In this document: positions 1 to 8,439 of the stretch, piece after piece
Numbering within the stretch: the first letter of the stretch is position 1
Layout of the letters: the number at the start of each line of letters is the position of its first letter
Assembly: GCA_009720755.1 (NCBI GenBank)
Contig: WNKV01000021.1
Coordinates: 1 to 64,000 of the forward strand
Reading direction: 5' to 3'
DNA: 64,000 bases
Source: Rhodoplanes serenus
GTDB lineage: Bacteria > Pseudomonadota > Alphaproteobacteria > Rhizobiales > Xanthobacteraceae
Program-made: the position numbers and the translations under genes
Notes under the pieces: generated by a model
The model's database searches: none
Seen by the model: only the letters and a program-made list of their open reading frames with translations
Told to the model about the DNA's origin: nothing

Positions 1-53
1 TGCTCCTTCAGGATCCCGACGATCTGCTCTTCGCTGAACCGGCTCTTCCTCAT
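1..53 (-). mobile_element. IS3-family transposase OrfA, N-terminal fragment (cut by window edge)
   Basis: Read on the minus strand from the ATG at 51-53, the window edge encodes 17 residues beginning MRKSRFSEEQIVGILKE. This is the conserved N-terminus of IS3-family (IS407-type) OrfA helix-turn-helix proteins. A strong GGAG lies just before the ATG. The rest of the element is outside the window, so I cannot say whether it is intact. The element end should lie within about the next 60 bases (54-115), where there are C- and G-runs but no terminal repeat I can define from one end. Confidence 0.75.
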
Positions 54-200
54 CTCCGTCTCCTCTCGACGGAGTCCCATTCAAACCGGGGGCATGCCAG
101 GGGGCAAGGTCGGCCGGAGGCGAACATCAAGGATAACGAGATGTTCGTCGTCTGCTCAATCGCAAAGGAGCGCGTCAAGGGGTGCCGGTTTACGATACCC

Positions 201-1478
201 TCATGACCGCCCAGTTCGGCTAAACGCCAAGGTCGTCAGCCGGCTATCCCGGCCGACATTCCACGGCTCCTTATCGTAGCGCTCATAGGCAGACTTGTCG
301 GCGTATGAGAGCGTGAAGCCAAGATCCTGCATCATCAGGATGTAGGTTTCCGGGTTCCGGTTGAAGACGGGCGGGTCGCCCTCGCGCCGCCACCTGCTGT
401 CCATAACCTCCGAGATGACGAAGCGCTCCCGGCCCACTACCGCCTCTGTCAACAAGGGCGGCAGCGCTTCGTCGGATACGTGCAACAGGACGGTGTAGAG
501 CAAGGCGGACGGCGCATCCGGGTAGGCGTATCCATCGTCGATGATGCGCAGCCTGTGGGCGGGCAGACTTGCCCTCGCCCGCGCGATGGCGTTCGGATTG
601 ACGTCGACGCCCAGATACTCGTCGGGCGTGAACAGCGATGCGATCCGCCCCACGCCACAGCCGATCTCGAGCACCGGGAAGTGGCCGTCGATCGCCGACC
701 GAAGCACCGCCCCGACGTCGAAGCCTTCAGGAAAATCGTATCCAAGCTCCGGCTTGATGTGCGCTGTTCCCTGCGCAATCCAGAACGCTTCCTCCGGCGT
801 CCGCCAGGGGCTTCCAGTCCGGCGGGCGGCAATCCCCCGCTCGGTCAGGCGGAACTGGCCCCCGACGGCCCGCCCGTCTGCTTTGGAGGCGCGCGACGCC
901 TGCCAATGCTTGATTATTGGCTGACCTTCTTCGGGTTGATCGAAAATCTGCAGGTAGGAGCGCGGGAGCCAGTGGGTGGTCAGCCCAGACGGCGCGGCGA
1001 TGTCGCACCATGCCGATTGCAGATGGACCTGATCCCACGTGATAGGGTCGGCTTCACAGCGCAGCACCCATTGCTGGAGCAGTGCCAGCGCCGCGGGGCT
1101 CTTGCCGAAATACAGCGTGCCGCTCCCGAACTGCCAGCCATCCCAGCGGTGGACAGCGAAGTCAGATTCGATCTGGTCGAACAGCGCGGGATAGGCCTCA
1201 ACGGTCGCATCCGCGTCCAGCCATACGACCGGGACGTCCGAACCGTGCCAGCAGTCGAGCACAAAGCGCGCCTTGGCGGCGCAGACGTGTTCCCACGCGC
1301 CGCCGTTGTCGATTGGCTCGATGCGTGACGCGATGCCGTGAGCGGCGAGGGACGCGGTCAGACGAGCCGCGTGCTCCGCGTACTCGTTGTGCTTCGTGAA
1401 GAATGAGACGACCAGGAACTTCGGCTTGGCCGCCTGAGCACCTGAGTTTTTGCCCCACTTCAAGATCGTTGAGAGCAT
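201..1478 (-). CDS. Glycosyltransferase-like plus SAM-methyltransferase fusion protein
   Basis: The 425-residue protein has two parts. The N-terminal half resembles nucleotide-sugar glycosyltransferases: a beta-strand (FLVVSFFT, about residues 21-28) and an acidic metal-binding motif DAD at residues 88-90 inside VVWLDADA. The C-terminal half, from about residue 269, is a class I SAM-dependent methyltransferase with motif I VLEIGCGVGRIA followed by the acidic strand-end YLGVDVN. The expected role is sugar transfer coupled to methylation during surface-glycan synthesis, but acceptor and donor are unknown. The ATG at 1478 has a purine-rich GGGGGAAG ribosome site. No glycan genes are adjacent. 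It lies between an IS edge and a phage-gene remnant and looks lower in GC than the core, which suggests transfer. Confidence 0.62.
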   Translation of the reverse strand: MLSTILKWGKNSGAQAAKPKFLVVSFFTKHNEYAEHAARLTASLAAHGIASRIEPIDNGGAWEHVCAAKARFVLDCWHGSDVPVVWLDADATVEAYPALFDQIESDFAVHRWDGWQFGSGTLYFGKSPAALALLQQWVLRCEADPITWDQVHLQSAWCDIAAPSGLTTHWLPRSYLQIFDQPEEGQPIIKHWQASRASKADGRAVGGQFRLTERGIAARRTGSPWRTPEEAFWIAQGTAHIKPELGYDFPEGFDVGAVLRSAIDGHFPVLEIGCGVGRIASLFTPDEYLGVDVNPNAIARARASLPAHRLRIIDDGYAYPDAPSALLYTVLLHVSDEALPPLLTEAVVGRERFVISEVMDSRWRREGDPPVFNRNPETYILMMQDLGFTLSYADKSAYERYDKEPWNVGRDSRLTTLAFSRTGRS

Positions 1479-1556
1479 CTGCTTCCCCCCTGCCGCCGCT
1501 CATAGGCTCGGCCCACTAAGGCCGCAATCCCTCTTCCGTCCACCCTGGAGAACACC

Positions 1557-1994
1557 ATGACAGCGGCCGCCCAGGCTCTCGCTGCGCTTCGTGCCGCCGG
1601 CTTTCGCGGCCGTGTCAGGCGCCTCGACGATATCGACCTGCCGAAGCTCGGGGCGCTGATCGGCGTCGGCGAGGATGAGATGCACGCCTTCCTCGACGTC
1701 GAGACCTCGGGCTCCGGTTTCGACAAGATGGGCCGGCCGAAGATGCTGTTCGAGCCGCACATCTTCTGGCGCAACCTGAGCGGCGCCAAGCGCGATCGGG
1801 CCGTCAGGGCGGGGCTCGCCTATCCTCCGCCGAGCAGGGTCGCAGCGCAGCGCTGCGTCCCGAATCAAAGGAGATGCCTGGATCTCATGACCTCAGAGCA
1901 GCGTCGGCAAGTCGCAGATGAAACTCCGCGATCCTTCCTGGAATCCGTCGGGATTTGTAGTACGGCCCATAGTACAGAGGCGACCGACGCTTGA
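1557..1994 (+). pseudogene. Truncated N-acetylmuramidase (DUF3380-type phage endolysin) remnant
   Basis: The first ~93 residues read like the start of the DUF3380 N-acetylmuramidase family of phage endolysins: IGVGEDEMHAFLDVETSG, with the conserved acidic pair, then GRPKMLFEPHIFWRNL and AVRAGLAYP. After GLAYP the similarity stops and the frame runs through about 50 unrelated residues to a stop at 1992-1994. The usual glycine-rich catalytic core (SASWGLGQ-type) is missing. The ATG at 1557 keeps a GGAG ribosome site. The gene ends 28 bases from the 3' end of a tRNA gene, fitting the decayed end of an integrated element. It is unlikely to make an active enzyme. A new chimeric protein cannot be excluded. 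Confidence 0.7.
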
Positions 1995-2021
1995 TCGGTT
2001 TCGCTAAGTACTTGATTTTAT

Positions 2022-2098
2022 TGGTAGCGGAGGAGGGACTCGAACCCCCGACACGCGGATTATGATTCCGCTGCTCTAACCAGCTGAGCTACTCCGCC
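2022..2098 (-). tRNA. tRNA-Met (CAT), elongator
   Basis: On the minus strand a 77-base cloverleaf starts GGCGGAGTAGCTCAG and ends in an encoded CCA (2022-2024). The anticodon arm is GCGGA-ATCATAA-TCCGC, giving anticodon CAT, and the T arm is GGGGGTTCGAGTCCCTC. The acceptor stem pairs fully with a G-U at position 1-72. The first base pair and anticodon-loop context match elongator rather than initiator tRNA-Met. A phage-gene remnant lies just past its 3' end, the usual side for integration into a tRNA gene. Confidence 0.95.
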
Positions 2099-2770
2099 CC
2101 AAACCGAACGTGCGGCCCCGTGAGGGGCGCGATCCGGTGTAAGACCCCCGCATGCAAGACGCGCTCGGCCGGCGTGAAGCCGTGCGGCGTGTCCGCGCCG
2201 ATCGGACCGCAAGGTCCGACCCGCCGGGGACGGCTCCATAGCACACCGCCCGGGCGGCGCGCCAGACCCCACGAGACGCCTTTTTGGCGGTCGCCGGGCC
2301 ACGTCACGCCCGCGGTCGACCCCAGCGTGCCGGCGAGACGAATCGACGAAGGAGGACGAGGCTCGGCGCCACTCCTGCGAGTAAACGATCGGTTCATGTC
2401 GATCGCTGGTCGATGTTCGGCAGTGCAGCGAGTATCGGGGCTGACACCATCAGTACTTCTTCGAAGGCTATCGGTTTCTCTCACCGCTCCGTCACCATCT
2501 CGTCACCTCGCGAGACCTGTCGACCGGCTTCCGGCGGCGCGCTGTCGATCCTGCATGCCTCATTCAGCCGGCATTCATGTGGCGGGCGCCATGGTCCGCG
2601 CCGAACGAAGCTCGCAGCTCCATCGGTCTCACGGGGGGACCCGGCAGGCTCGCCATCATCGCCGATCGGTCGCACCGTCGCTCGCGCGGCGGACAGGCTC
2701 GCTCGGACCGACGATACGCGATCGTGCCGCGCCACTGCTGTCCGCGCGACATCACAGCCAGAGCACCATC
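2099..2770. other. Gene-free leader between tRNA-Met and the synthetase operon
   Basis: About 670 bases with no convincing gene. The synthetase frame happens to stay open back to 2120, but that extension is rich in Arg, Ser and Pro, has no domain similarity and precedes the natural start of the adenylation domain. Short GC hairpins occur (for example GGACC-GCAA-GGTCC near 2204-2217). I see no clear promoter or riboswitch. Confidence 0.5.
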
Positions 2771-5700
2771 ATGGCCCATCGAATCGAGTTCGGTAGCGCC
2801 CTCGGCGGAGCGACCCACGGGGTCGACAGCACCGCGGCGCTTCAGGCGCTGGTCCAGCGCCGCGCAGACGATCGGCCGGGCCATGGCGACGTGCTGTTCT
2901 GCCGCTCCGCCGACAAGGCGCCGCGCTGGCGGCCGGGCGAGCGCCTGCACCACCTGATCGAGGAAGCCGCCGACCGCTTCGGCGGCCACGCCGCCGTGGT
3001 GATGGGCGATGTGGTGCTCACCTATGCGGGCCTCGACCATCGCGCCAACCAGGTGGCGCGCCATCTGATCGCCGAGGGCGTCCGCCCCGGCGACCGCGTC
3101 GGCCTGCTGTTCGACAAGTCGATCGAGACCTATGTGGCGCTGCTCGCCGTCCTCAAGGCAGGAGCCGCCTATGTGCCTGTCGATGCCGGCTTCCCGGCCG
3201 ATCGCGTCGGCTACATCCTCGAGGATGCCGGCGTCCGCACCGTCGTCACCATGGAGGCGCTGGCGGCTCGGCTCGCGAGTCTCGACGTCCGGCCGATCGC
3301 GCTCGACGCGGCCCGCCCTGCCATCGACGCGCGGCCCGACCACCGCGTCGGCGCCGACGAGGTGACGCCCTCCGACGATCCCCTCTGCTACGTGCTCTAC
3401 ACGTCCGGCACCACCGGCAATCCCAAGGGCGTCGCGGTCGAGCATCCGAGCATCTGCAATTTCGTGCGGGTGGCGGCGGAGACCTACGGCTACCGGCCGG
3501 GCGACCGCGTCTACCAGGGCATGACCATCGCGTTCGACTTCTCCATCGAGGAGACCTGGGTGCCGCTCTCGGCCGGCGCCACGCTGATTCCCGGACGCGC
3601 CGGCGGCGGGCTGGTGGGCGAGGAGCTGGCCGACTTCCTGCACGATCGGCGGGTCACCGCCATGTGCTGCTGCCCGACGCTGCTGGCCACCATCGAGAAG
3701 GACTTGCCGCATCTGCGCCTGCTGATGGTCGGCGGCGAAGCCTGCCCGCAGAACCTGGTGACGCGCTGGAGCCGGGCGGGGCGCACCATCCTCAACACCT
3801 ATGGGCCGACCGAGGCCACCGTGACCTGCACGGTGACGGAGCTCGTCGCCGAGAAGCCGGTCACCATCGGCGTGCCGATGCCGACCTACGCGATCGTCAT
3901 TCTCGATCCGGCGGAGCCGCGCGCCTTGCCGCGCGGCGAGCTGGGCGAGCTCGGCATCGCCGGCATCGGGGTCGCCCGTGGCTATCTGGGCCGCGACGAT
4001 CTCACCGCCCAGAAGTTCATTCCGGACTTCCTGGCGATCCCCAACAACGCCTCGGGACGCATCTACCGCACCGGCGATCTCGCCCGCATCAACGAGGACG
4101 GCGAGATCGAGTATCTCGGCCGCATCGACACCCAGGTGAAGATCCGCGGCTACCGCATCGAGCTGGTCGAGATCGAATCGGTGCTGATGGAGCTGCCGCA
4201 GATCGCCCAGGCGGCGGTGTCGACCTACGAGCCGGCGCCCGGGCTGGTCGAGCTGGTCGGCTACTACACGCTGAAGCCCGGCGCCGGCGAGCTGCCGCGC
4301 CGCGACATCGTGCAGGCGCTGCGCCGTCGGCTGCCCGCCTACATGGTGCCGGCCTATCTGGAGGAGCTGGACGCGATCCCGATGTCGGCCTCCAACAAGG
4401 CCGACCGCAAGCGCCTGCCGAAGCCGCGCGGGCCGCGCTGCCAGGCCGGCGACAAGGTGGTGGCGGCGCGCACCGAGAACGAGCGGCTGCTGGTCGAGGC
4501 GATCGCCGAGATCCTCACCGTCGAGCGGGTGTCGACCGAGGACCACTTCTTCGACGATCTCGGCGCCAACTCGCTGCTGATGGCGCGCTTCTGCGCCCGC
4601 ATCCGGCGCAACCCCGGCATGGAGAACGTCTCCATGCGCGACATCTACATGAATCCCACCATCGCGCGGCTCGCCAAGAGCCTCGGCGACGCGGCCCCCG
4701 AGGCGGAGCCGGAGACGGCGCCCGAGCCGTTCCATGAGCCCTCGCGGCTCTCCTACTACTCGTGCGGTGCCCTCCAGGTGCTGTTCTACGCGGCCTGGAG
4801 CCTGCTCGGCCTGTGGGTGTTCGACACCGGGCTGGAATGGGCCTATGCGGCGACCGGGCCGGTCGACCTCTATCTGCGCGCCGTCGGCGCCGCGGTGGCG
4901 AGCTTCGTCGGCCTCACGGCGGTGTCGGTGATCGGCAAGTGGCTCTTGGTCGGCCGCTTCAAGGCCGAGCGCATTCCGATCTGGAGCTTCCGCTACTTCC
5001 GCTTCTGGGCCGCCAAGACGCTGATCCGCAACGCGCCGGTGGCGCTGTTCGCCGGCCACCCGATCTACAACGTCTATCTGCGGCTGCTCGGCGCCAAGAT
5101 CGGCCGCAACACCATGGTGAAGTGCCGCTTCGTGCCGGTGTGCACCGACCTGATCGCGATCGGCGACGACACCATCCTGCGCAAGGACTCGATCCTGCTC
5201 GGCTACCGGGCGCAGTCGAACTTCATCCACACCGGCCCGGTCACCATCGGCGACCGCGCCTTCGTGGGCGAGGCGAGCGTGCTCGACATCGACACCGCGA
5301 TGGGGAACGACACCCAGCTCGGCCACGCCTCCTCGCTCCAGAGCGGCCAGCGCATCGCCGACGGCGAGCGCCGGCACGGCTCGCCCGCCGTGGCGACGAC
5401 CACCGACTACGTCCGCGTCGACGCGGTGCCGTGCTCGACGCTGCGGCGCGGCCTCGCCGAGGCGGCGCAGCTCGCGCTCGTCCTCGCGGTCGCGGTGCCG
5501 CTGCCGATCGTCGCGCTCGCCTTGTGGGACCAGCACGGCGGCGCGGGCTCCGCGGCGGCCGCGGCCGGCCTGTGGGGCAGCGTCGGCACGGTTCTCGTGG
5601 TCTCGGCGGTGTCGTTCTTCGGCTCGATCGTGGCCGGCCTTCTCGGCGTGTGGGGGGTGCCGCGCCTCACCCGGTTGCTTCTGACGGAAGGCCGCACCTA

Positions 5701-6940
5701 CACGAATTTCGGCATCCATGCGTGGTTGCAGAGCATCACCGCCAAGCTCACCAACGTGCCGTTCTTCAACGTGCTGTTCGGCGACTCGTCGGCGATCGTG
5801 CACTACATGCGGTTCGCCGGCTGGAACCTGAACACGGTCGAGCAGACCGGCTCCAACATCGGCACCAACCAGAAGCACGACAACCCGCTGCTCTGCGACA
5901 TCGGCTCCGGCACCATGGTGTCGGACGGGCTGTCGATGATCAATGTGGAGATGTCGGCCTCGGCGTTCCGCCTGCGCACCACCCGCATCGGCGACCGCAA
6001 CTATCTCGGCAACAACATCTGCTATCCGCCCGGCGGCCGCACCGGCGCCAACGTGCTGCTCGGCACCAAGGTGATGATCCCGATCGACGGCCCGGTGCGC
6101 GAGAATGTCGGCCTGCTCGGCTCGCCGCCCTTCGAGATCCCCCGCATGGTCGAGCGCGACAAGTCGATGCTCGATGCGCTGCCGCCGGAGGAGCGTCGCC
6201 GCCGCCTCGTCGCCAAGAACCGCTACAATGCCGTCACGGCGGCGCTGTTCCTGGCCACCCGCTGGCTCCTGGTGTTCGCCTCCCTGATGGTCTGGCAGGC
6301 CGGCCTGCTGGCCTATCCGGAGTGGGGCGTGCTGGCGCTGTTCGCGGCGGGTGCGGTCAGCTCGGCCGGCGCGGTGCTGTGGTTCACCCTCCTGGAACGC
6401 GCCTCGATCGGCTTCCGCGACCTGAAGCCCGAGATGGTCACCATCTACGATCCGCAATTCTGGGCACACGAGCGGCACTGGAAGCTGTCCGACTGGCCGC
6501 ATGTGCAGCTGTTCGGCGGCACGCCGATCAAGAGCCTGATCCTGCGCCTGATGGGCGTGAAGGTCGGCCGCATGGTGTACGACGCCGGCTGCTCGATCAC
6601 CGATCGCTCGCTCACCCAGGTCGGCGATTGCGCCAACCTCAACGAAGGCAGCGTGCTCCAGGCCCATTCGCTGGAGGAGGGCGTGTTCAAGTCCGACCAC
6701 ATTCGGATGGGGCATGGCTGCACGCTCGGCCCGGCCGCCTTCGTGCACTACGGCGTGACCCTCGGCGACCATGTGGTGCTCGATGCCGATGCCTTCCTGA
6801 TGAAGGGCGAGGTGGTCGAGGCGAACACCGCGTGGCGCGGCAATCCGGCCAAGCTGTCCCGCCGCCATGGCGAGCCGGCTGTTGCGCAGCCCGCGCTGGC
6901 CGCGCCGGTCGCGCCGCACTATCGCATCGCGGCGGAGTGA
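2771..6940 (+). CDS. Pls/PosA-like homopoly(basic amino acid) synthetase (A-T-6TM with three tandem C-terminal domains)
   Basis: Predicted membrane NRPS of 1389 residues from the ATG at 2771. Order: adenylation domain (about 40-540) with A3 YTSGTTGNPKG, A4 FDFS, A5 NTYGPTEAT and A10 SNKADRK; carrier domain with LGANS, phosphopantetheine Ser601; then six membrane segments in three pairs (about 670-730, 900-960, 1160-1220), separating three related left-handed-helix (hexapeptide-repeat) domains. There is no ordinary condensation or thioesterase domain. This is the layout of epsilon-poly-lysine synthetase Pls (about 1320 residues) and its NRPS_term_dom (TIGR02353) relatives. In that family one activated amino acid is polymerised at the membrane. 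Aligned to GrsA, the pocket reads D,F,E,C,M,G,T,V,T plus the invariant Lys; the Glu at the 239 position fits a basic side chain. The monomer is inference. The next three genes fit as tailoring or activation partners. Confidence 0.85.
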   Translation: MAHRIEFGSALGGATHGVDSTAALQALVQRRADDRPGHGDVLFCRSADKAPRWRPGERLHHLIEEAADRFGGHAAVVMGDVVLTYAGLDHRANQVARHLIAEGVRPGDRVGLLFDKSIETYVALLAVLKAGAAYVPVDAGFPADRVGYILEDAGVRTVVTMEALAARLASLDVRPIALDAARPAIDARPDHRVGADEVTPSDDPLCYVLYTSGTTGNPKGVAVEHPSICNFVRVAAETYGYRPGDRVYQGMTIAFDFSIEETWVPLSAGATLIPGRAGGGLVGEELADFLHDRRVTAMCCCPTLLATIEKDLPHLRLLMVGGEACPQNLVTRWSRAGRTILNTYGPTEATVTCTVTELVAEKPVTIGVPMPTYAIVILDPAEPRALPRGELGELGIAGIGVARGYLGRDDLTAQKFIPDFLAIPNNASGRIYRTGDLARINEDGEIEYLGRIDTQVKIRGYRIELVEIESVLMELPQIAQAAVSTYEPAPGLVELVGYYTLKPGAGELPRRDIVQALRRRLPAYMVPAYLEELDAIPMSASNKADRKRLPKPRGPRCQAGDKVVAARTENERLLVEAIAEILTVERVSTEDHFFDDLGANSLLMARFCARIRRNPGMENVSMRDIYMNPTIARLAKSLGDAAPEAEPETAPEPFHEPSRLSYYSCGALQVLFYAAWSLLGLWVFDTGLEWAYAATGPVDLYLRAVGAAVASFVGLTAVSVIGKWLLVGRFKAERIPIWSFRYFRFWAAKTLIRNAPVALFAGHPIYNVYLRLLGAKIGRNTMVKCRFVPVCTDLIAIGDDTILRKDSILLGYRAQSNFIHTGPVTIGDRAFVGEASVLDIDTAMGNDTQLGHASSLQSGQRIADGERRHGSPAVATTTDYVRVDAVPCSTLRRGLAEAAQLALVLAVAVPLPIVALALWDQHGGAGSAAAAAGLWGSVGTVLVVSAVSFFGSIVAGLLGVWGVPRLTRLLLTEGRTYTNFGIHAWLQSITAKLTNVPFFNVLFGDSSAIVHYMRFAGWNLNTVEQTGSNIGTNQKHDNPLLCDIGSGTMVSDGLSMINVEMSASAFRLRTTRIGDRNYLGNNICYPPGGRTGANVLLGTKVMIPIDGPVRENVGLLGSPPFEIPRMVERDKSMLDALPPEERRRRLVAKNRYNAVTAALFLATRWLLVFASLMVWQAGLLAYPEWGVLALFAAGAVSSAGAVLWFTLLERASIGFRDLKPEMVTIYDPQFWAHERHWKLSDWPHVQLFGGTPIKSLILRLMGVKVGRMVYDAGCSITDRSLTQVGDCANLNEGSVLQAHSLEEGVFKSDHIRMGHGCTLGPAAFVHYGVTLGDHVVLDADAFLMKGEVVEANTAWRGNPAKLSRRHGEPAVAQPALAAPVAPHYRIAAE

Positions 6941-7060
6941 GGGCGTGCCGCGCGATGCCTTGAGATCGTTGCGAGAGGCGGCCGGGCGCGTCCCGGCCGC
7001 TGGCGTTTCGACGGATGCAGGCGGCGAGGGCATCCACGGATCGTCCGGGAGGCGATGCCG

Positions 7061-7570
7061 ATGACCCGCGACCTCGTCGTGCCGGCCGCATCCGAGGGTG
7101 ACGACGTCTCCCCCGTCGAGGTTCGGCTGGCCGACGTGACGGCCGACAACTGGCGTGACGTCGTTGCGCTCGAGGTGGAGCCGGAGCAGCGCCATCTGCT
7201 CGCCAGCAACGTCTACTCGCTCGCTGAGGCGAGCTTCTCGCCGGCGGCGCGGCCACGTGCCATCTATGCCGGCCCGCGGCTCGTCGGCTTCCTGATGTAC
7301 GAGCCGGGCGACACCCCGGAGGAGCGCGATCGCGTGTCGATCTACCGCTTCATGATCGATCGCCGCGTCCAGGGCCGTGGCTACGGCCGCGCCGCGCTGC
7401 TGAAGGCGATCGACGAGATCCGGGCGATGCCGGGCATCACCACGGTGTCGATCTGCTACGCCGCCGACAACCCGGCGAAGGTACTGTACGAGAGCCTCGG
7501 ATTCGTGCCGGTCGACCGCGACGAGGACGGCGACGTGATCGCCGACCGTCCGCTCGAAGGGGCGCGCTGA
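7061..7570 (+). CDS. GNAT acetyltransferase, diamine/polyamine (BltD/SpeG-like) type
   Basis: The 169-residue single GNAT domain transfers acetyl from acetyl-CoA to an amine. The acetyl-CoA pyrophosphate loop is QGRGYGRAAL, followed by the C-terminal NPAKVLYESLGF signature. The N-terminal pattern (VTADNWRDV, EPEQRHLLASN, SLAEA, and YRFMIDRRVQG) follows the bacterial diamine/spermidine acetyltransferase branch rather than ribosomal-protein acetylases. I prefer the ATG at 7061 because GGAGG at 7048-7052 sits 8 bases before it; the ATG at 7055 is too close. It lies 120 bases after the synthetase and its stop overlaps the next start (TGATG). Together with the downstream deacetylase this suggests reversible acetylation of a polyamine, the basic monomer or the polymer. 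The substrate is inferred. Confidence 0.78.
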   Translation: MTRDLVVPAASEGDDVSPVEVRLADVTADNWRDVVALEVEPEQRHLLASNVYSLAEASFSPAARPRAIYAGPRLVGFLMYEPGDTPEERDRVSIYRFMIDRRVQGRGYGRAALLKAIDEIRAMPGITTVSICYAADNPAKVLYESLGFVPVDRDEDGDVIADRPLEGAR

Positions 7571-8307
7571 TGCAACCGCTCGGCTCCGATCCCGGTCCCT
7601 TTGCGGCGCCTGCCGACCCGGTCGCGGCGGGCGTGCGGGTCGATGCGGCGCTGGAGCGGGCGCTCGACCGGCTCGGCGACGAGCTGCCCGACCTCGGCAT
7701 CGCGGTGGGGCACCGGCTGATCGCGGCCGGCGACGAGCAGGCGCTGGACGACGCCGAGGCGCGCTCGATCGCCTCCATGGTGGTGGCGGTGCGGCGGGCG
7801 AGCGGCACCGCCCGGCTGGTGGCGCGTGATCTCATGGCGCGCTTCGGCCATCGCGGCTGTGCCGTGCCGAAGACGGCGTCGGGCGCGCCGGCCTGGCCGG
7901 CCGGGCTGATCGGCTCGCTCGCTCACGACGAGCGGGTGGCGGTCGCCGCCGTGGCGCTGCGTCGGTCGGTCGCCGCGCTCGGCATCGACGTGGAGCCGGC
8001 TTCACCGCTGCCCGACGAGGTGCTGGAGCTGGTGGCGACCGAGCGGGAGCGACCCGTGGTGGCCGGCGAGCCGTTGCGGGCGCGCCTGCTGTTCGCCGCC
8101 AAGGAAGCGGTCTACAAGGCGGTCTATCCGCTCGATGGCCTGTTTCTCGATTTCCATGACATCACCGTCGACCTCGCCGGACGGACCGCCCTGGTCACCA
8201 ATGGCCGCCGGCTCGACCTGCGGTTCGCGTGCGCGACCCATGTGGTGGCGCTCGCCTACACGGCGGCCGCCGACGACGGCCCTGCGATCCGCTCCGGAGC
8301 CGGCTGA
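7570..8307 (+). CDS. 4'-phosphopantetheinyl transferase (EntD/Sfp superfamily)
   Basis: The 245-residue enzyme moves phosphopantetheine from CoA to a carrier-domain serine. Signature motifs are GIDVEP (Mg-binding Asp and Glu, about residues 138-143) and FAAKEAVYKAVYP (the KExxYK motif, about 177-189), with the EntD-type LFLDFHD following. Its ATG overlaps the stop of the preceding acetyltransferase gene, so translation is coupled. The obvious client is the carrier domain of the synthetase at 2771-6940 (Ser601), which makes this a dedicated activator, although it could also serve other carrier proteins in the cell. Confidence 0.88.
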   Translation: MQPLGSDPGPFAAPADPVAAGVRVDAALERALDRLGDELPDLGIAVGHRLIAAGDEQALDDAEARSIASMVVAVRRASGTARLVARDLMARFGHRGCAVPKTASGAPAWPAGLIGSLAHDERVAVAAVALRRSVAALGIDVEPASPLPDEVLELVATERERPVVAGEPLRARLLFAAKEAVYKAVYPLDGLFLDFHDITVDLAGRTALVTNGRRLDLRFACATHVVALAYTAAADDGPAIRSGAG

Positions 8308-8439
8308 CCCGCCTTCGCACGCGCACCCGAGACGCTGCGCCGTCCCCGTCGCCTGCTGGGCTCAGCACGCCGGCGTGGCCGATGCGCGCGGCCCCGCCCA
8401 CGCCGCCGGCCGATCGCCGACGCTCTGCCGGAGACCCCG

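Noticed and set aside
1557..1994. Complete prophage
   Set aside because: Only one broken lysis gene is present here, with no structural genes or integrase in view.
2120..2770. N-terminal extension of the synthetase by 217 residues
   Set aside because: Low-complexity Arg/Ser/Pro reading with no domain; the adenylation domain needs no such extension.
2564..7195. 1543-residue open frame antisense to the synthetase
   Set aside because: It mirrors the real gene's codon pattern in GC-rich DNA, is full of Arg, Gly, Ala and His, and has no domain. Similar antisense shadows at 14248-17145, 31583-34162 and 45166-47151 were dropped for the same reason.
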